From the NCBI GenBank assembly GCA_946614685.1, contig CAMOHF010000057.1:1-6777 (forward strand): 6,777 bases of DNA. Direction: 5' to 3'. The notes below the pieces were generated by a model, which saw only the letters and a program-made list of their open reading frames with translations, ran no database searches and had not been told where the DNA came from. Source of the DNA: an uncultured Clostridia bacterium. GTDB taxonomy: Bacteria; Bacillota; Clostridia; Lachnospirales; Lachnospiraceae. This document shows positions 1 through 6,308 of this stretch, piece after piece; position 1 is the first letter of the stretch, and each line of letters begins with the position of its first letter. Both the position numbers and the translations under genes were made by a program.

Positions 1-1
1 C

Positions 2-2200
2 ATCGTAACGGTCAACGACTACCTGGCAAAGCGTGATGCCGAGTGGATGGGTAAGGTGCATGAATTCCTGGGACTCACCGTCGGCGTGATCCTGAACAGC
101 TATAAGAACGATGAGCGTCGTGCGGCTTACGCATGCGACATCACCTATGTAACCAACAACGAGCTTGGATTTGACTACCTGCGTGACAACATGGTCATCT
201 ACAAAGAGCAGCTCGTGCAAAGAGATTTGAATTACGCCATCGTCGACGAGGTCGACTCCGTCCTGATCGATGAGGCACGTACACCGCTCATTATCTCCGG
301 TCAGAGTGGAAAGTCCACAGACCTTTACAAGATGTGCGACTATCTTGCGCGCCGCATGAAGCGCGGTACCGCCTCCATGGAGCTTTCCAAGATGGATGCC
401 ATTATGGGCAATCAGCTTGAGGAAGACGGAGATTACCTGGTAGACGAGAAGGATAAGCAGGTTGTACTTACCGCACAGGGCGTGAAGGAAGTCGAGCAAT
501 TCTTCCACATCGACAACTTCTCCGATGCGGACAACATCGACATTCAGCACAACATGATCATGGCGCTCCGCGCACATGCGTTGATGTTCAAAGATAAGGA
601 CTACGTGGTGAAGGACGACGAGGTTTTGATCGTCGACGAATTTACCGGACGTATCATGCCGGGACGCCGTTTCTCCGACGGCCTCCATCAGGCGATCGAA
701 GCCAAAGAGAACGTAAAGGTTAAGAGAGAGTCCAGAACACTTGCAACCATTACATTCCAGAACTTCTTTAATAAGTATAAGAAGAAAGCCGGTATGACCG
801 GTACCGCATTGACCGAGGAAGAAGAGTTCAGAGAAATCTACGGCATGGATGTCGTTGAGGTTCCCACCAACCTTCCGATAAAGCGTATCGATCATCAGGA
901 TTCCGTCTTCAAGACAAAGCATGAGAAGTTAAATGCGATCGTTGAGGCGGTTGCGGAATCTTACAAGAAGGGACAGCCCGTTCTGGTAGGTACCATCACC
1001 ATCGACGCATCCGAGGAGCTCTCCAGACTTCTTACGAAGCGGAACATCCCTCATAAAGTCCTCAACGCGAAGTTCCATGAACTCGAGGCTGAGATCGTTG
1101 CCGACGCGGGTCAGAAGGGTGCGGTTACCATCGCCACCAATATGGCCGGCCGTGGTACGGATATCAAGCTGGGCGAAGGTGTTGCCGAGCTCGGAGGCTT
1201 GAAGATCATCGGTACGGAGCGTCACGAGTCGAGACGTATCGACAACCAGCTCCGCGGACGTGCCGGTCGACAGGGAGATCCCGGTGAGTCCAAGTTCTAT
1301 CTCTCCCTGGATGACGATCTGATGAGACTCTTTGGTTCCGAGAGAGTGAAGAGCGTTTATGATGCGCTTCGTATTCCCGAGGGCGAGGAGATCCAGCACA
1401 AGACAATTACAAACTTTATCGAGAAGGCACAGAAGAAGATCGAGTCCAACAACTTTGCAATTCGTAAGAGCCTCCTTGAGTTTGACCAGGTAAACAATGA
1501 CCAGCGTGAGGTGATCTACGCAGAGCGCCGCCGTGTGCTTGACGGCGAGAACATGCGCGAAGTGATCTTCAAGTTTGTTCAGGATACGGTTGAGAGCTAT
1601 ATCGATAAGACCTGTTCCCCGGATCTTCCTTCATCCAAGTGGGAGATTGTGGAATTGAACAAGATCCTGATTCCGATCGTGCCCCTTGCTCCCATCGAAC
1701 TTACCGAGGAAGAGAAGAAAGACAGCAACCTCAATGCGTTTAAGCAGAGACTGAAGGAAGAGGCTGCGAAACTCTATGAGGCGAAGGAAGCGGAGTTCCC
1801 CGAGCAGGAACATTTCCGAGAGATCGAGCGCGTCGTTCTCCTTAAAGTCATCGACAAGAAGTGGATGAGCCATATCGATGATATGACGCAGCTTCGCCAG
1901 GGTATCGGCCTGCAGTCCTACGGAAGCAAGGATCCGGTGGTTGAGTACAAGTTCGCCGGATATGATATGTTCAACGAGATGACGGAATCCATCCGCGAGG
2001 ATACGGTCCGCATGCTTCTGCATGTGAAGATCGAGCAGAAGGTAGAGCGCGAGGAGGTTGCGAAGGTAACCGGCACGAATAAGGACGCTTCCACCAAGGG
2101 AGAGCCGATTCGCAGAAAGAGCGCCAAAATCGGAAGAAACGATCCCTGCCCTTGCGGCAGCGGAAAGAAATACAAGAACTGTTGCGGCAGGAACGCATAA
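2..2200 (+). CDS. secA: Protein translocase ATPase SecA, 5' end missing
   Basis: SecA is the cytoplasmic ATPase motor that drives unfolded preproteins through the SecYEG channel. The frame is open from the first bases, reading [17 protein letters not shown], which in Bacillus SecA lies near residue 125-130. The N-terminus and Walker A motif are therefore outside the window, and the ATG at position 47 is internal. Counting visible residues from position 2, the following are seen: Walker B DEVD at 82-85, followed by [12 protein letters not shown]; the preprotein-binding domain from about 100 to 235; [13 protein letters not shown] near 264; [14 protein letters not shown] near 378; and the arginine-rich helicase motif ending in [10 protein letters not shown] at 419-428. 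Helical wing and scaffold regions follow, then the C-terminal zinc motif (Cys 716, 718, 727, 728). An insert of about 20 residues relative to the B. subtilis protein sits at visible residues 121-143. The inferred full length is about 860 residues. It is intact to its TAA stop, and prfB follows 17 bases later. Confidence 0.98.
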   Translation: MVTVNDYLAKRDAEWMGKVHEFLGLTVGVILNSYKNDERRAAYACDITYVTNNELGFDYLRDNMVIYKEQLVQRDLNYAIVDEVDSVLIDEARTPLIISGQSGKSTDLYKMCDYLARRMKRGTASMELSKMDAIMGNQLEEDGDYLVDEKDKQVVLTAQGVKEVEQFFHIDNFSDADNIDIQHNMIMALRAHALMFKDKDYVVKDDEVLIVDEFTGRIMPGRRFSDGLHQAIEAKENVKVKRESRTLATITFQNFFNKYKKKAGMTGTALTEEEEFREIYGMDVVEVPTNLPIKRIDHQDSVFKTKHEKLNAIVEAVAESYKKGQPVLVGTITIDASEELSRLLTKRNIPHKVLNAKFHELEAEIVADAGQKGAVTIATNMAGRGTDIKLGEGVAELGGLKIIGTERHESRRIDNQLRGRAGRQGDPGESKFYLSLDDDLMRLFGSERVKSVYDALRIPEGEEIQHKTITNFIEKAQKKIESNNFAIRKSLLEFDQVNNDQREVIYAERRRVLDGENMREVIFKFVQDTVESYIDKTCSPDLPSSKWEIVELNKILIPIVPLAPIELTEEEKKDSNLNAFKQRLKEEAAKLYEAKEAEFPEQEHFREIERVVLLKVIDKKWMSHIDDMTQLRQGIGLQSYGSKDPVVEYKFAGYDMFNEMTESIREDTVRMLLHVKIEQKVEREEVAKVTGTNKDASTKGEPIRRKSAKIGRNDPCPCGSGKKYKNCCGRNA

Positions 2201-2201
2201 T

Positions 2202-2212
2202 AAAGGTGGTGA
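2202..2212 (+). promoter_or_regulatory. Ribosome binding site of prfB, fixing a TTG start
   Basis: AAAGGTGGTGA closely matches the consensus complement of the 16S rRNA 3' end and lies five bases before TTG at 2218. No ATG or GTG in the same frame is near, so this site decides the non-ATG start. It begins immediately after the secA stop codon, which suits translation of prfB from the same message as secA. Confidence 0.85.
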
Positions 2213-2217
2213 CTTCT

Positions 2218-3334
2218 TTGATCGAACTTGATCAGTACAAATTCGCACTCGGCGAATACAAAAGCCCGCTCAACGAAGTGAGGGATTCACTTTGACATCC
2301 CGGGCAAAGAACTTCGCATAGAGGAGCTTTCCGGCAAGCTGGAGGCCCCGGGATTCTGGGATGACGCATCGAACAGTCAGATCGTCATGAAGGAATTAAA
2401 AAACTTAAAAGATACACTGGAGGGCTATCGTGCCCTGGAAACTGCGTATGAGGATATGGAGACATTGATCGAGATGGCGGAGGAATCGGATGACAAATCC
2501 CTGCTCCCCGAGCTCGAAGAGATGATGGAGAACTTCAAGACGGAGTTCGAGGACTTAAGGATCTCGACGCTCTTGTCCGAAGAGTATGATACCAACAATG
2601 CAGTCGTGACGATTCACGCCGGCGCGGGCGGGACCGAGTCCTGCGACTGGAGCTCCATGCTCTATCGTATGTACACCCGCTGGGCGGAAAAACATGGTTT
2701 TACCGTCGAAGTACTTGATTATCTCGACGGAGACGAGGCCGGTATCAAGTCTGTCACCTTCCAGGTGAACGGCATCCACGCATACGGATACTTAAAGTCC
2801 GAGAAGGGCGTGCACCGACTGGTGCGCATTTCCCCCTTCAATGCCGCGGGGAAAAGACAGACCTCATTTTCGTCCGTGGATGTTATGCCGGAACTTGATG
2901 ACAGCGTTGAGGTTGATATCAACGAGGACGATCTTCGGATCGACACTTATCGTTCGTCCGGCGCGGGCGGACAGCATATCAACAAGACCTCATCGGCCGT
3001 CAGAATCACGCACCTTCCCACAGGTATCGTGGTACAGTGTCAGAATGAGCGGTCCCAGCACAGCAACAAAGACAAGGCCATGAAGATGCTCATGTCTAAA
3101 CTGTATCTTTTAAAGAAGCAGGAGAATGAGGACAAACTCTCCGACATCCGCGGAGAGGTCAGCGAAAATGGCTTCGGCAGTCAGATTAGATCGTACGTAC
3201 TGCAGCCCTACACCATGGTAAAGGACGTGCGAACCGGCTGTGAAGTCGGCAATGCAGGACAGGTTTTGGATGGCGGGATCGAACCCTTCATCAACGCATA
3301 TTTGAAGTGGATTAACACGAAAAAGGAGGAATAA
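2218..3334 (+). CDS. prfB: Peptide chain release factor 2 (RF2), made by programmed +1 frameshift
   Basis: RF2 recognises UGA and UAA stop codons on the ribosome and releases the finished protein. Translation starts at TTG 2218 (MIELDQYKF...), runs 25 codons to CTT at 2290-2292, and meets TGA at 2293-2295. A +1 slip reads GAC at 2294-2296 and continues in the new frame to TAA at 3332-3334, giving 371 residues, normal for RF2. The join SL|DIPGKELRIEEL matches the family across this point. The stop-recognition tripeptide SPF falls at residues 205-207 and the catalytic GGQ at 250-252, the same numbers as in E. coli RF2. Gln252 is the residue normally methylated by PrmC. Residue 246 is Ser, where E. 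coli strains have Ala or Thr. Low RF2 favours the frameshift and high RF2 favours termination at the UGA, so the gene autoregulates. A caller that ignores frameshifting would start it wrongly at the ATG at 2387, losing 56 residues. Confidence 0.97.
2274..2294 (+). repeat. Inverted repeat spanning the prfB slip site
   Basis: CGAAGTGA (2274-2281) can pair with TCACTTTG (2287-2294) as eight pairs, one of them G-U, around the loop GGGAT. The 3' arm contains the CTT slip codon and the first two bases of the stop codon; the 5' arm and loop contain the Shine-Dalgarno-like AGGG. The pairing is seen directly, but any function is inference. The ribosome would melt it when poised at the site, and codon constraints could produce it by chance. 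Confidence 0.4.
2279..2296 (+). promoter_or_regulatory. prfB programmed +1 frameshift site
   Basis: The slip sequence CTT TGA C (2290-2296) is identical to the E. coli prfB core: the tRNA on CUU slips to UUU while the UGA waits for RF2. An upstream AGGG (2281-2284) sits in the same register as the start of the AGGGGG stimulator in E. coli, with A nine bases before the C of CUU. Here pairing to the 16S rRNA tail fades after AGGG, because A and T replace two G residues. Pairing can extend upstream through a G-U wobble (2280) and U-A (2279). Frame continuity of the RF2 protein on both sides supports real recoding over sequencing error. Confidence 0.95.
3324..3329 (+). promoter_or_regulatory. Ribosome binding site of cheW
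   Basis: AGGAGG lies inside the last codons of prfB, eight bases before the ATG at 3338. Its overlap with the upstream coding end suggests the two genes are translated from one message, with ribosomes finishing prfB able to reinitiate at cheW. Confidence 0.85.
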
Positions 3335-3337
3335 CGC

Positions 3338-3817
3338 ATGGAAGAGATGAAATTTGTATTATTTACCCTCGGAGAGCATTACTATGGTATTCCTCTGTAT
3401 GAGATCAACAGTATCGAGCAAAGCTACAAGCTGGTGCCGGTACCGATGGGAGCAAAGTATGTCAAGGGCTTGATGCACCTTCGCAACGAAGTGATCCCCG
3501 TGTATGATCTGAAAGAAAAATTTAACATCGACCGAACGCCGAGGGATCATCAGCTGCTGGTCGGTGAAACACACGGCTTCAGGGTCGGACTTGAGGTTGA
3601 CGAGGTTGTCGGAATCATTCCCATCCCCGATGAGAACATCAAGGAGATCCCCAAACTGGTCGAGACAGATGAGACCAACTACTTAGGCGCGGTAGTCCGC
3701 GTGACGCTTCCGAGCGGAGAAGAGGGCCTGGTACTCGTTTTGGAAATCGATCACATTATGTCTGAAGAGGATTTTGAACGCCTTCAGAGAGCCGTGGAAG
3801 AGAGGAGTCAGGAATAA
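3338..3817 (+). CDS. cheW: Stand-alone CheW-domain chemotaxis coupling protein
   Basis: CheW is a small cytoplasmic adaptor that links chemoreceptors to the histidine kinase CheA. The 159-residue product is nearly all one CheW domain: FVLFTLGEHYYGIPLYEINSIE (residues 6-27) matches the first strand and interface, VPVPMGAKYVKGLMHLRNEVIPVYDL (33-58) is the family hallmark, and GLEVDEVVGIIPIP (84-97) and VLVLEIDHIM (132-141) form the later strands. There is no signal peptide, membrane segment, kinase or receiver domain. One oddity is Asn50 after Arg49, where most CheW proteins have Gly in an LRG motif. The gene sits three bases after prfB and one base before hom, far from any visible chemotaxis cluster. 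The family call is firm. Whether it serves the main flagellar array, a second CheA or another scaffold cannot be told from this window. Confidence 0.92.
   Translation: MEEMKFVLFTLGEHYYGIPLYEINSIEQSYKLVPVPMGAKYVKGLMHLRNEVIPVYDLKEKFNIDRTPRDHQLLVGETHGFRVGLEVDEVVGIIPIPDENIKEIPKLVETDETNYLGAVVRVTLPSGEEGLVLVLEIDHIMSEEDFERLQRAVEERSQE
3800..3807 (+). promoter_or_regulatory. Ribosome binding site of hom, deciding its start
   Basis: GAGAGGAG lies 11 bases before the ATG at 3819, with a weaker AGGA at 3810-3813 closer in. Both are within the end of cheW. They support the ATG at 3819, whose product begins directly with the nucleotide-binding strand, rather than the upstream in-frame ATG at 3774. That earlier start would add 15 unrelated residues and overlap cheW by 44 bases. 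Confidence 0.7.
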
Positions 3818-3818
3818 T

Positions 3819-5015
3819 ATGGTAAATGTTGCTATCTTGGGCTACGGTACGGTAGGATCGGGCGTTGCGAAAGTCTTAACGGACAATGCGGCAGAGATCG
3901 CCGGACGCGTGGGAGAAGAGTTAAATATCAAATATGTTTTGGATCTGAGGGATTTCCCCGGTGATCCTTTTGAGAAGGTTGTGGTACACGACTACGAGCT
4001 GATCGCCGCAGATCCCGAGGTTTCCGTTGTGATCGAAGTTATGGGTGGCCTTCACCCTGCGTATGAGTTCACAAAGCGTGCGCTGGAATCCGGCAAGAGC
4101 GTATGTACCTCCAACAAGGAACTGGTTGCCGCTAAGGGCGCAGAGCTTTTAAAGGTCGCCAGAGAGCATAATGCAAGCTACCTCTTCGAGGCCAGTGTCG
4201 GAGGCGGTATCCCCATCATCCGTCCCCTGGTGCAGGCGCTTACCGCGGACAAGATCGAAGAGGTGTGCGGTATCTTAAACGGAACGACCAACTACATCCT
4301 CACAGCAATGTCCGAGGGTGGTGCCGACTTTGACAGCGTACTTGCCAAGGCACAGGAACTCGGCTATGCCGAGCGCAATCCCGAGGCGGATATCGAGGGA
4401 CATGACGCATGTCGAAAGATTGCGATCCTTGCATCCCTTGTCTCCGGCAAACAGGTAGATTACAAAGATATTCTTACCGAGGGTATCACAAAGATCACAG
4501 ATGAAGATATGAAACTTGCGGAAGCAATCGGCGGATCCATCAAGCTGCTGGGTGTCAGCAGATGGAAGGACGGCAAGGTATTCGCAAGAGTTTCACCCTT
4601 CGTTGTGGAAAAACACCACTCCCTCTATGCGGTAAACGACGTATTTAACGGTATCATGGTTCACGGAAACATGGTTGGTGACGTGATGTTCTACGGCAGC
4701 GGCGCGGGATCGCTTCCCACAGCCAGCGCGGTTGTGTCCGACGTTGTAGAGATTGCGAAGAATATAGGCTCCAATATCCCGATTACTTGGAGTGAGGACA
4801 AGCAACCGGTCGAGGATCCGAAGGCATTTACCTGCAGATTTCTCGTACATGTGAAGGAAGGAAAGCAGGCTGTGGCCGATGCTTTCGGACAGACAGACAC
4901 GGTATCCGAGTCTGCGGAAGACGGAACGGTATTTCTCACAGGGAACATGACCGAGGCCGAGTACGATCAAAAGGTCGGAGCGCTTACGGTTGTTCGCATG
5001 CTGAGAACTATTTGA
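3819..5015 (+). CDS. hom: Homoserine dehydrogenase
   Basis: This enzyme reduces L-aspartate 4-semialdehyde to L-homoserine with NAD(P)H, the branch step toward threonine and methionine. The 398-residue product starts MVNVAILGYGTVGSGV, with the dinucleotide glycines at 8, 10 and 13. SNKELVA (98-104) carries the conserved Lys100. EASVGGGIPII (124-134) and GILNGTTNYIL (151-161) are family signatures. GYAERNPEADIEGHDACRK (182-200) holds the catalytic Asp191, Asp196 and Lys200. The C-terminal part after about residue 335 is a short ACT-like segment (strand FTCRFLVHV, helix, strands, final VVRMLRTI). It lacks the usual Asp-x-Pro-Gly turn, and the protein is shorter than the roughly 430 residues of B. 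subtilis Hom. It starts one base after the cheW stop and precedes lysC, which makes the precursor of its substrate two steps upstream. Threonine feedback is usual in the family; here it is uncertain because the ACT segment is reduced. Confidence 0.97.
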   Translation: MVNVAILGYGTVGSGVAKVLTDNAAEIAGRVGEELNIKYVLDLRDFPGDPFEKVVVHDYELIAADPEVSVVIEVMGGLHPAYEFTKRALESGKSVCTSNKELVAAKGAELLKVAREHNASYLFEASVGGGIPIIRPLVQALTADKIEEVCGILNGTTNYILTAMSEGGADFDSVLAKAQELGYAERNPEADIEGHDACRKIAILASLVSGKQVDYKDILTEGITKITDEDMKLAEAIGGSIKLLGVSRWKDGKVFARVSPFVVEKHHSLYAVNDVFNGIMVHGNMVGDVMFYGSGAGSLPTASAVVSDVVEIAKNIGSNIPITWSEDKQPVEDPKAFTCRFLVHVKEGKQAVADAFGQTDTVSESAEDGTVFLTGNMTEAEYDQKVGALTVVRMLRTI

Positions 5016-5028
5016 TAAAGAGAGGTAC

Positions 5029-5034
5029 AGGAGG
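5029..5034 (+). promoter_or_regulatory. Ribosome binding site of lysC
   Basis: A perfect AGGAGG lies five bases before the ATG at 5040, in the 24-base gap after the hom TGA (followed at once by a second stop, TAA). The gap is far too short for a lysine riboswitch or T-box leader. Confidence 0.9.
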
Positions 5035-5039
5035 AAAAC

Positions 5040-6245
5040 ATGCTTGTAGTTAAAAAGTTTGGCGGCACTTCCGTTGCCAACAAAGAACGAATCTTTAACG
5101 TAGCAAATCGTTGTGTCGAGGAGTATCGCAAGGGTAATGACGTGGTGGTAGTTCTGTCTGCCATGGGCAAATACACCGACGAGCTGATCGATATGGCGAA
5201 GGATATCAACGAGAACCCGCCGAAGCGCGAGATGGACATGCTCTTCACCATCGGTGAGCAGATGTCCGTAGCATTGATGGCGATGGCCATGAATAAATTA
5301 GGTGTTCCCGCGGTTTCGCTCAACGCATTTCAGGTTGCGATGCACACCACTTCCGTGTACGGTAACGCAAGACTGAAGAGAATTGACAGTGAGCGTATCC
5401 GCCATGAGCTTGAGCAGAAGAAGATCGTTATCGTGACGGGCTTCCAGGGCATCAATAAGTTCGATGACTATACCACACTCGGAAGAGGCGGTTCCGATAC
5501 AACCGCAGTTGCACTTGCGGCAGCACTTAATGCAGACGCCTGTGAGATTTATACCGACGTGGACGGCGTTTATACAGCCGATCCGAGAAAGGTGAAGGAC
5601 GCAAGAAAGCTGAACGTGGTAACCTACGACGAGATGCTTGAACTCGCAACACTCGGTGCGGGCGTGCTTCACAACCGTTCCGTGGAACTTGCAAAGAAAT
5701 ATGGTGTGACCCTGGTGGTTCGCTCCAGTCTGAATAATGAAGAAGGTACAATTGTTAAGGAGGGATCAAAGATGGAGAAGATGCTAGTAAGCGGTGTTGC
5801 AGGAGATACAGATACAGCGAGAATCGCGATTATCGGATTAAAGGACGAGCCGGGTATTGCGTTCAAACTGTTCAACGCACTTGCAAAGAGCAACATCAAT
5901 GTCGACATGATCCTTCAGTCCATCGGACGTAAGGGCACCAAGGATATCAGCTTCACCGTAAGCGAGGAGAATGCAGACGAAGCAGCTGATGTGATCAACA
6001 ACAACTTTGACAACTTCGAGTCTGTAGACGTGAACAAGAACGTTGCCAAGGTATCGATCGTCGGCGCAGGCATGCAGACCAATGCCGGTGTTGCAGCGAA
6101 AATGTTTGAGGCGCTTTATGATGAGAACATCAACATCCGCATGATCTCTACTTCCGAGATCCGCGTAACTGTATTGATCGACCGCGAGAACACCGAGCGT
6201 GCGATGAATGCAGTGCATGATAAATTCTCACTTGGTGAGCGATAA
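5040..6245 (+). CDS. lysC: Aspartate kinase, alpha subunit (monofunctional)
   Basis: Aspartokinase phosphorylates L-aspartate with ATP, the first step to lysine, diaminopimelate, threonine and methionine. The 401-residue product shows the kinase signature KFGGTSV at residues 6-12, TGFQGI at 133-138, LGRGGSDTTA at 147-156, and EIYTDVDGVYTADPR at 169-183. Two ACT domains follow: one from about 262 (IAIIGLKDEPGIAFKLFNAL) to 330, the other from about 336 (AKVSIVGAGMQTNAGVAAKM) to the end, including SEIRVTVLI. Length and layout match the Bacillus type with alpha and beta subunits from one gene, and an internal start is visible at codon 245. No homoserine dehydrogenase is fused to it; that activity is the separate gene upstream. 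With no riboswitch next to the gene, control is likely at the enzyme through the ACT domains. Which amino acid (lysine, threonine or both) inhibits it cannot be read from the sequence with confidence. Confidence 0.97.
   Translation: MLVVKKFGGTSVANKERIFNVANRCVEEYRKGNDVVVVLSAMGKYTDELIDMAKDINENPPKREMDMLFTIGEQMSVALMAMAMNKLGVPAVSLNAFQVAMHTTSVYGNARLKRIDSERIRHELEQKKIVIVTGFQGINKFDDYTTLGRGGSDTTAVALAAALNADACEIYTDVDGVYTADPRKVKDARKLNVVTYDEMLELATLGAGVLHNRSVELAKKYGVTLVVRSSLNNEEGTIVKEGSKMEKMLVSGVAGDTDTARIAIIGLKDEPGIAFKLFNALAKSNINVDMILQSIGRKGTKDISFTVSEENADEAADVINNNFDNFESVDVNKNVAKVSIVGAGMQTNAGVAAKMFEALYDENINIRMISTSEIRVTVLIDRENTERAMNAVHDKFSLGER
5757..5764 (+). promoter_or_regulatory. Internal ribosome binding site inside lysC
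   Basis: AAGGAGGG is followed seven bases later by an in-frame ATG at 5772. The match is as good as the sites in front of whole genes in this window. It falls in the linker between the kinase domain and the first ACT domain, where B. subtilis aspartokinase II has its beta-subunit start. The sequence is also constrained by codons for Lys-Glu-Gly, so position and strength together are the argument. Confidence 0.8.
5772..6245 (+). CDS. lysC: Aspartate kinase beta subunit from the internal start of lysC
   Basis: Translation from the internal ATG would give a 157-residue protein, MEKMLVSGVAGDTDTARIAI onward, made up of the two ACT domains alone and in the same frame as full-length LysC. In B. subtilis aspartokinase II, and in the homologous Corynebacterium enzyme, such a beta subunit pairs with the alpha subunit and carries effector binding. 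The product is predicted by analogy from the strong site at 5757-5764 and the matching position (near residue 246 in Bacillus). A second in-frame ATG at 5781 is a less likely alternative start. Confidence 0.75.
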   Translation: MEKMLVSGVAGDTDTARIAIIGLKDEPGIAFKLFNALAKSNINVDMILQSIGRKGTKDISFTVSEENADEAADVINNNFDNFESVDVNKNVAKVSIVGAGMQTNAGVAAKMFEALYDENINIRMISTSEIRVTVLIDRENTERAMNAVHDKFSLGER

Positions 6246-6255
6246 AAACCTTAAG

Positions 6256-6284
6256 CCTGTATCGCTTCGGTGATACAGGTTTTT
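6256..6284 (+). terminator. Intrinsic terminator after lysC
   Basis: CCTGTATCGC (6256-6265) pairs with GTGATACAGG (6270-6279) as ten pairs, one G-U, closing a TTCG tetraloop of the very stable C(UUCG)G type. Five T residues follow at 6280-6284. It begins 11 bases after the lysC stop and is the first terminator-like hairpin after any gene here, so it probably ends the secA-prfB-cheW-hom-lysC message. AAAAACC at 6244-6250 is the reverse complement of GGTTTTT at 6278-6284 and could extend or compete with the lower stem. Confidence 0.92.
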
Positions 6285-6294
6285 GCGATTATAT

Positions 6295-6299
6295 GGGAG
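6295..6299 (+). promoter_or_regulatory. Weak ribosome binding site of the deaminase gene
   Basis: GGGAG lies nine bases before the ATG at 6309. It is poorer than the other ribosome sites in this window, but no better site or alternative in-frame start is present between the terminator and the gene. Confidence 0.5.
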
Positions 6300-6308
6300 C
6301 GTCTGAAG

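Larger units (their letters stand above)
2..6284 (+). other. Probable single transcription unit secA-prfB-cheW-hom-lysC
   Basis: Five same-strand genes are separated by 17, 3, 1 and 24 bases, with no hairpin-plus-T-run between them and a clear terminator after the last. The promoter would lie upstream of secA, outside the window. Promoters hidden inside coding sequence cannot be excluded. Confidence 0.75.

Noticed and set aside
47..49. ATG at 47 as the start of secA
   Set aside because: The frame is open upstream to the window edge and reads conserved SecA residues [14 protein letters not shown], so the gene is truncated by the window rather than starting here.
1631..2248. Long open frame of 205 codons on the - strand opposite secA, and a similar - strand frame at 6333-6743 opposite the deaminase
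   Set aside because: They are antisense shadows of well-conserved coding sequence, with no recognisable protein family features and no supporting context.
2293..2295. In-frame TGA in prfB as a pseudogene or sequencing error
   Set aside because: It sits in the exact CTTTGAC recoding context at codon 26 where RF2 genes normally frameshift, and the rest of the protein is intact.
2387..2389. ATG at 2387 as the start of prfB
   Set aside because: It would omit 56 conserved residues. The frame continues back to the recoding site and joins a well-placed TTG with a strong ribosome site.
2841..3083. 80-codon + strand frame inside prfB
   Set aside because: It overlaps the SPF and GGQ core of RF2 in another frame, and its product is unlike any family I recognise.
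3774..3818. Upstream ATG at 3774 as the start of hom
   Set aside because: It adds 15 residues (MNAFREPW...) that are a shifted reading of the cheW end. The homologous protein starts at MVNVAILGYG, which has a ribosome site.
6244..6284. AAAAACC / GGTTTTT pairing as an antiterminator or a bidirectional terminator
   Set aside because: The outer pairing leaves a seven-base bulge or competes with the main stem, no convergent gene is visible, and nothing suggests a switch. It is noted only as part of the terminator.
6284..6292. Extended -10-like TGCGATTAT as a promoter for the deaminase
   Set aside because: Only four of six -10 positions match and no -35 element is found at the right distance. 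It would also leave a leader of only about 10 bases.
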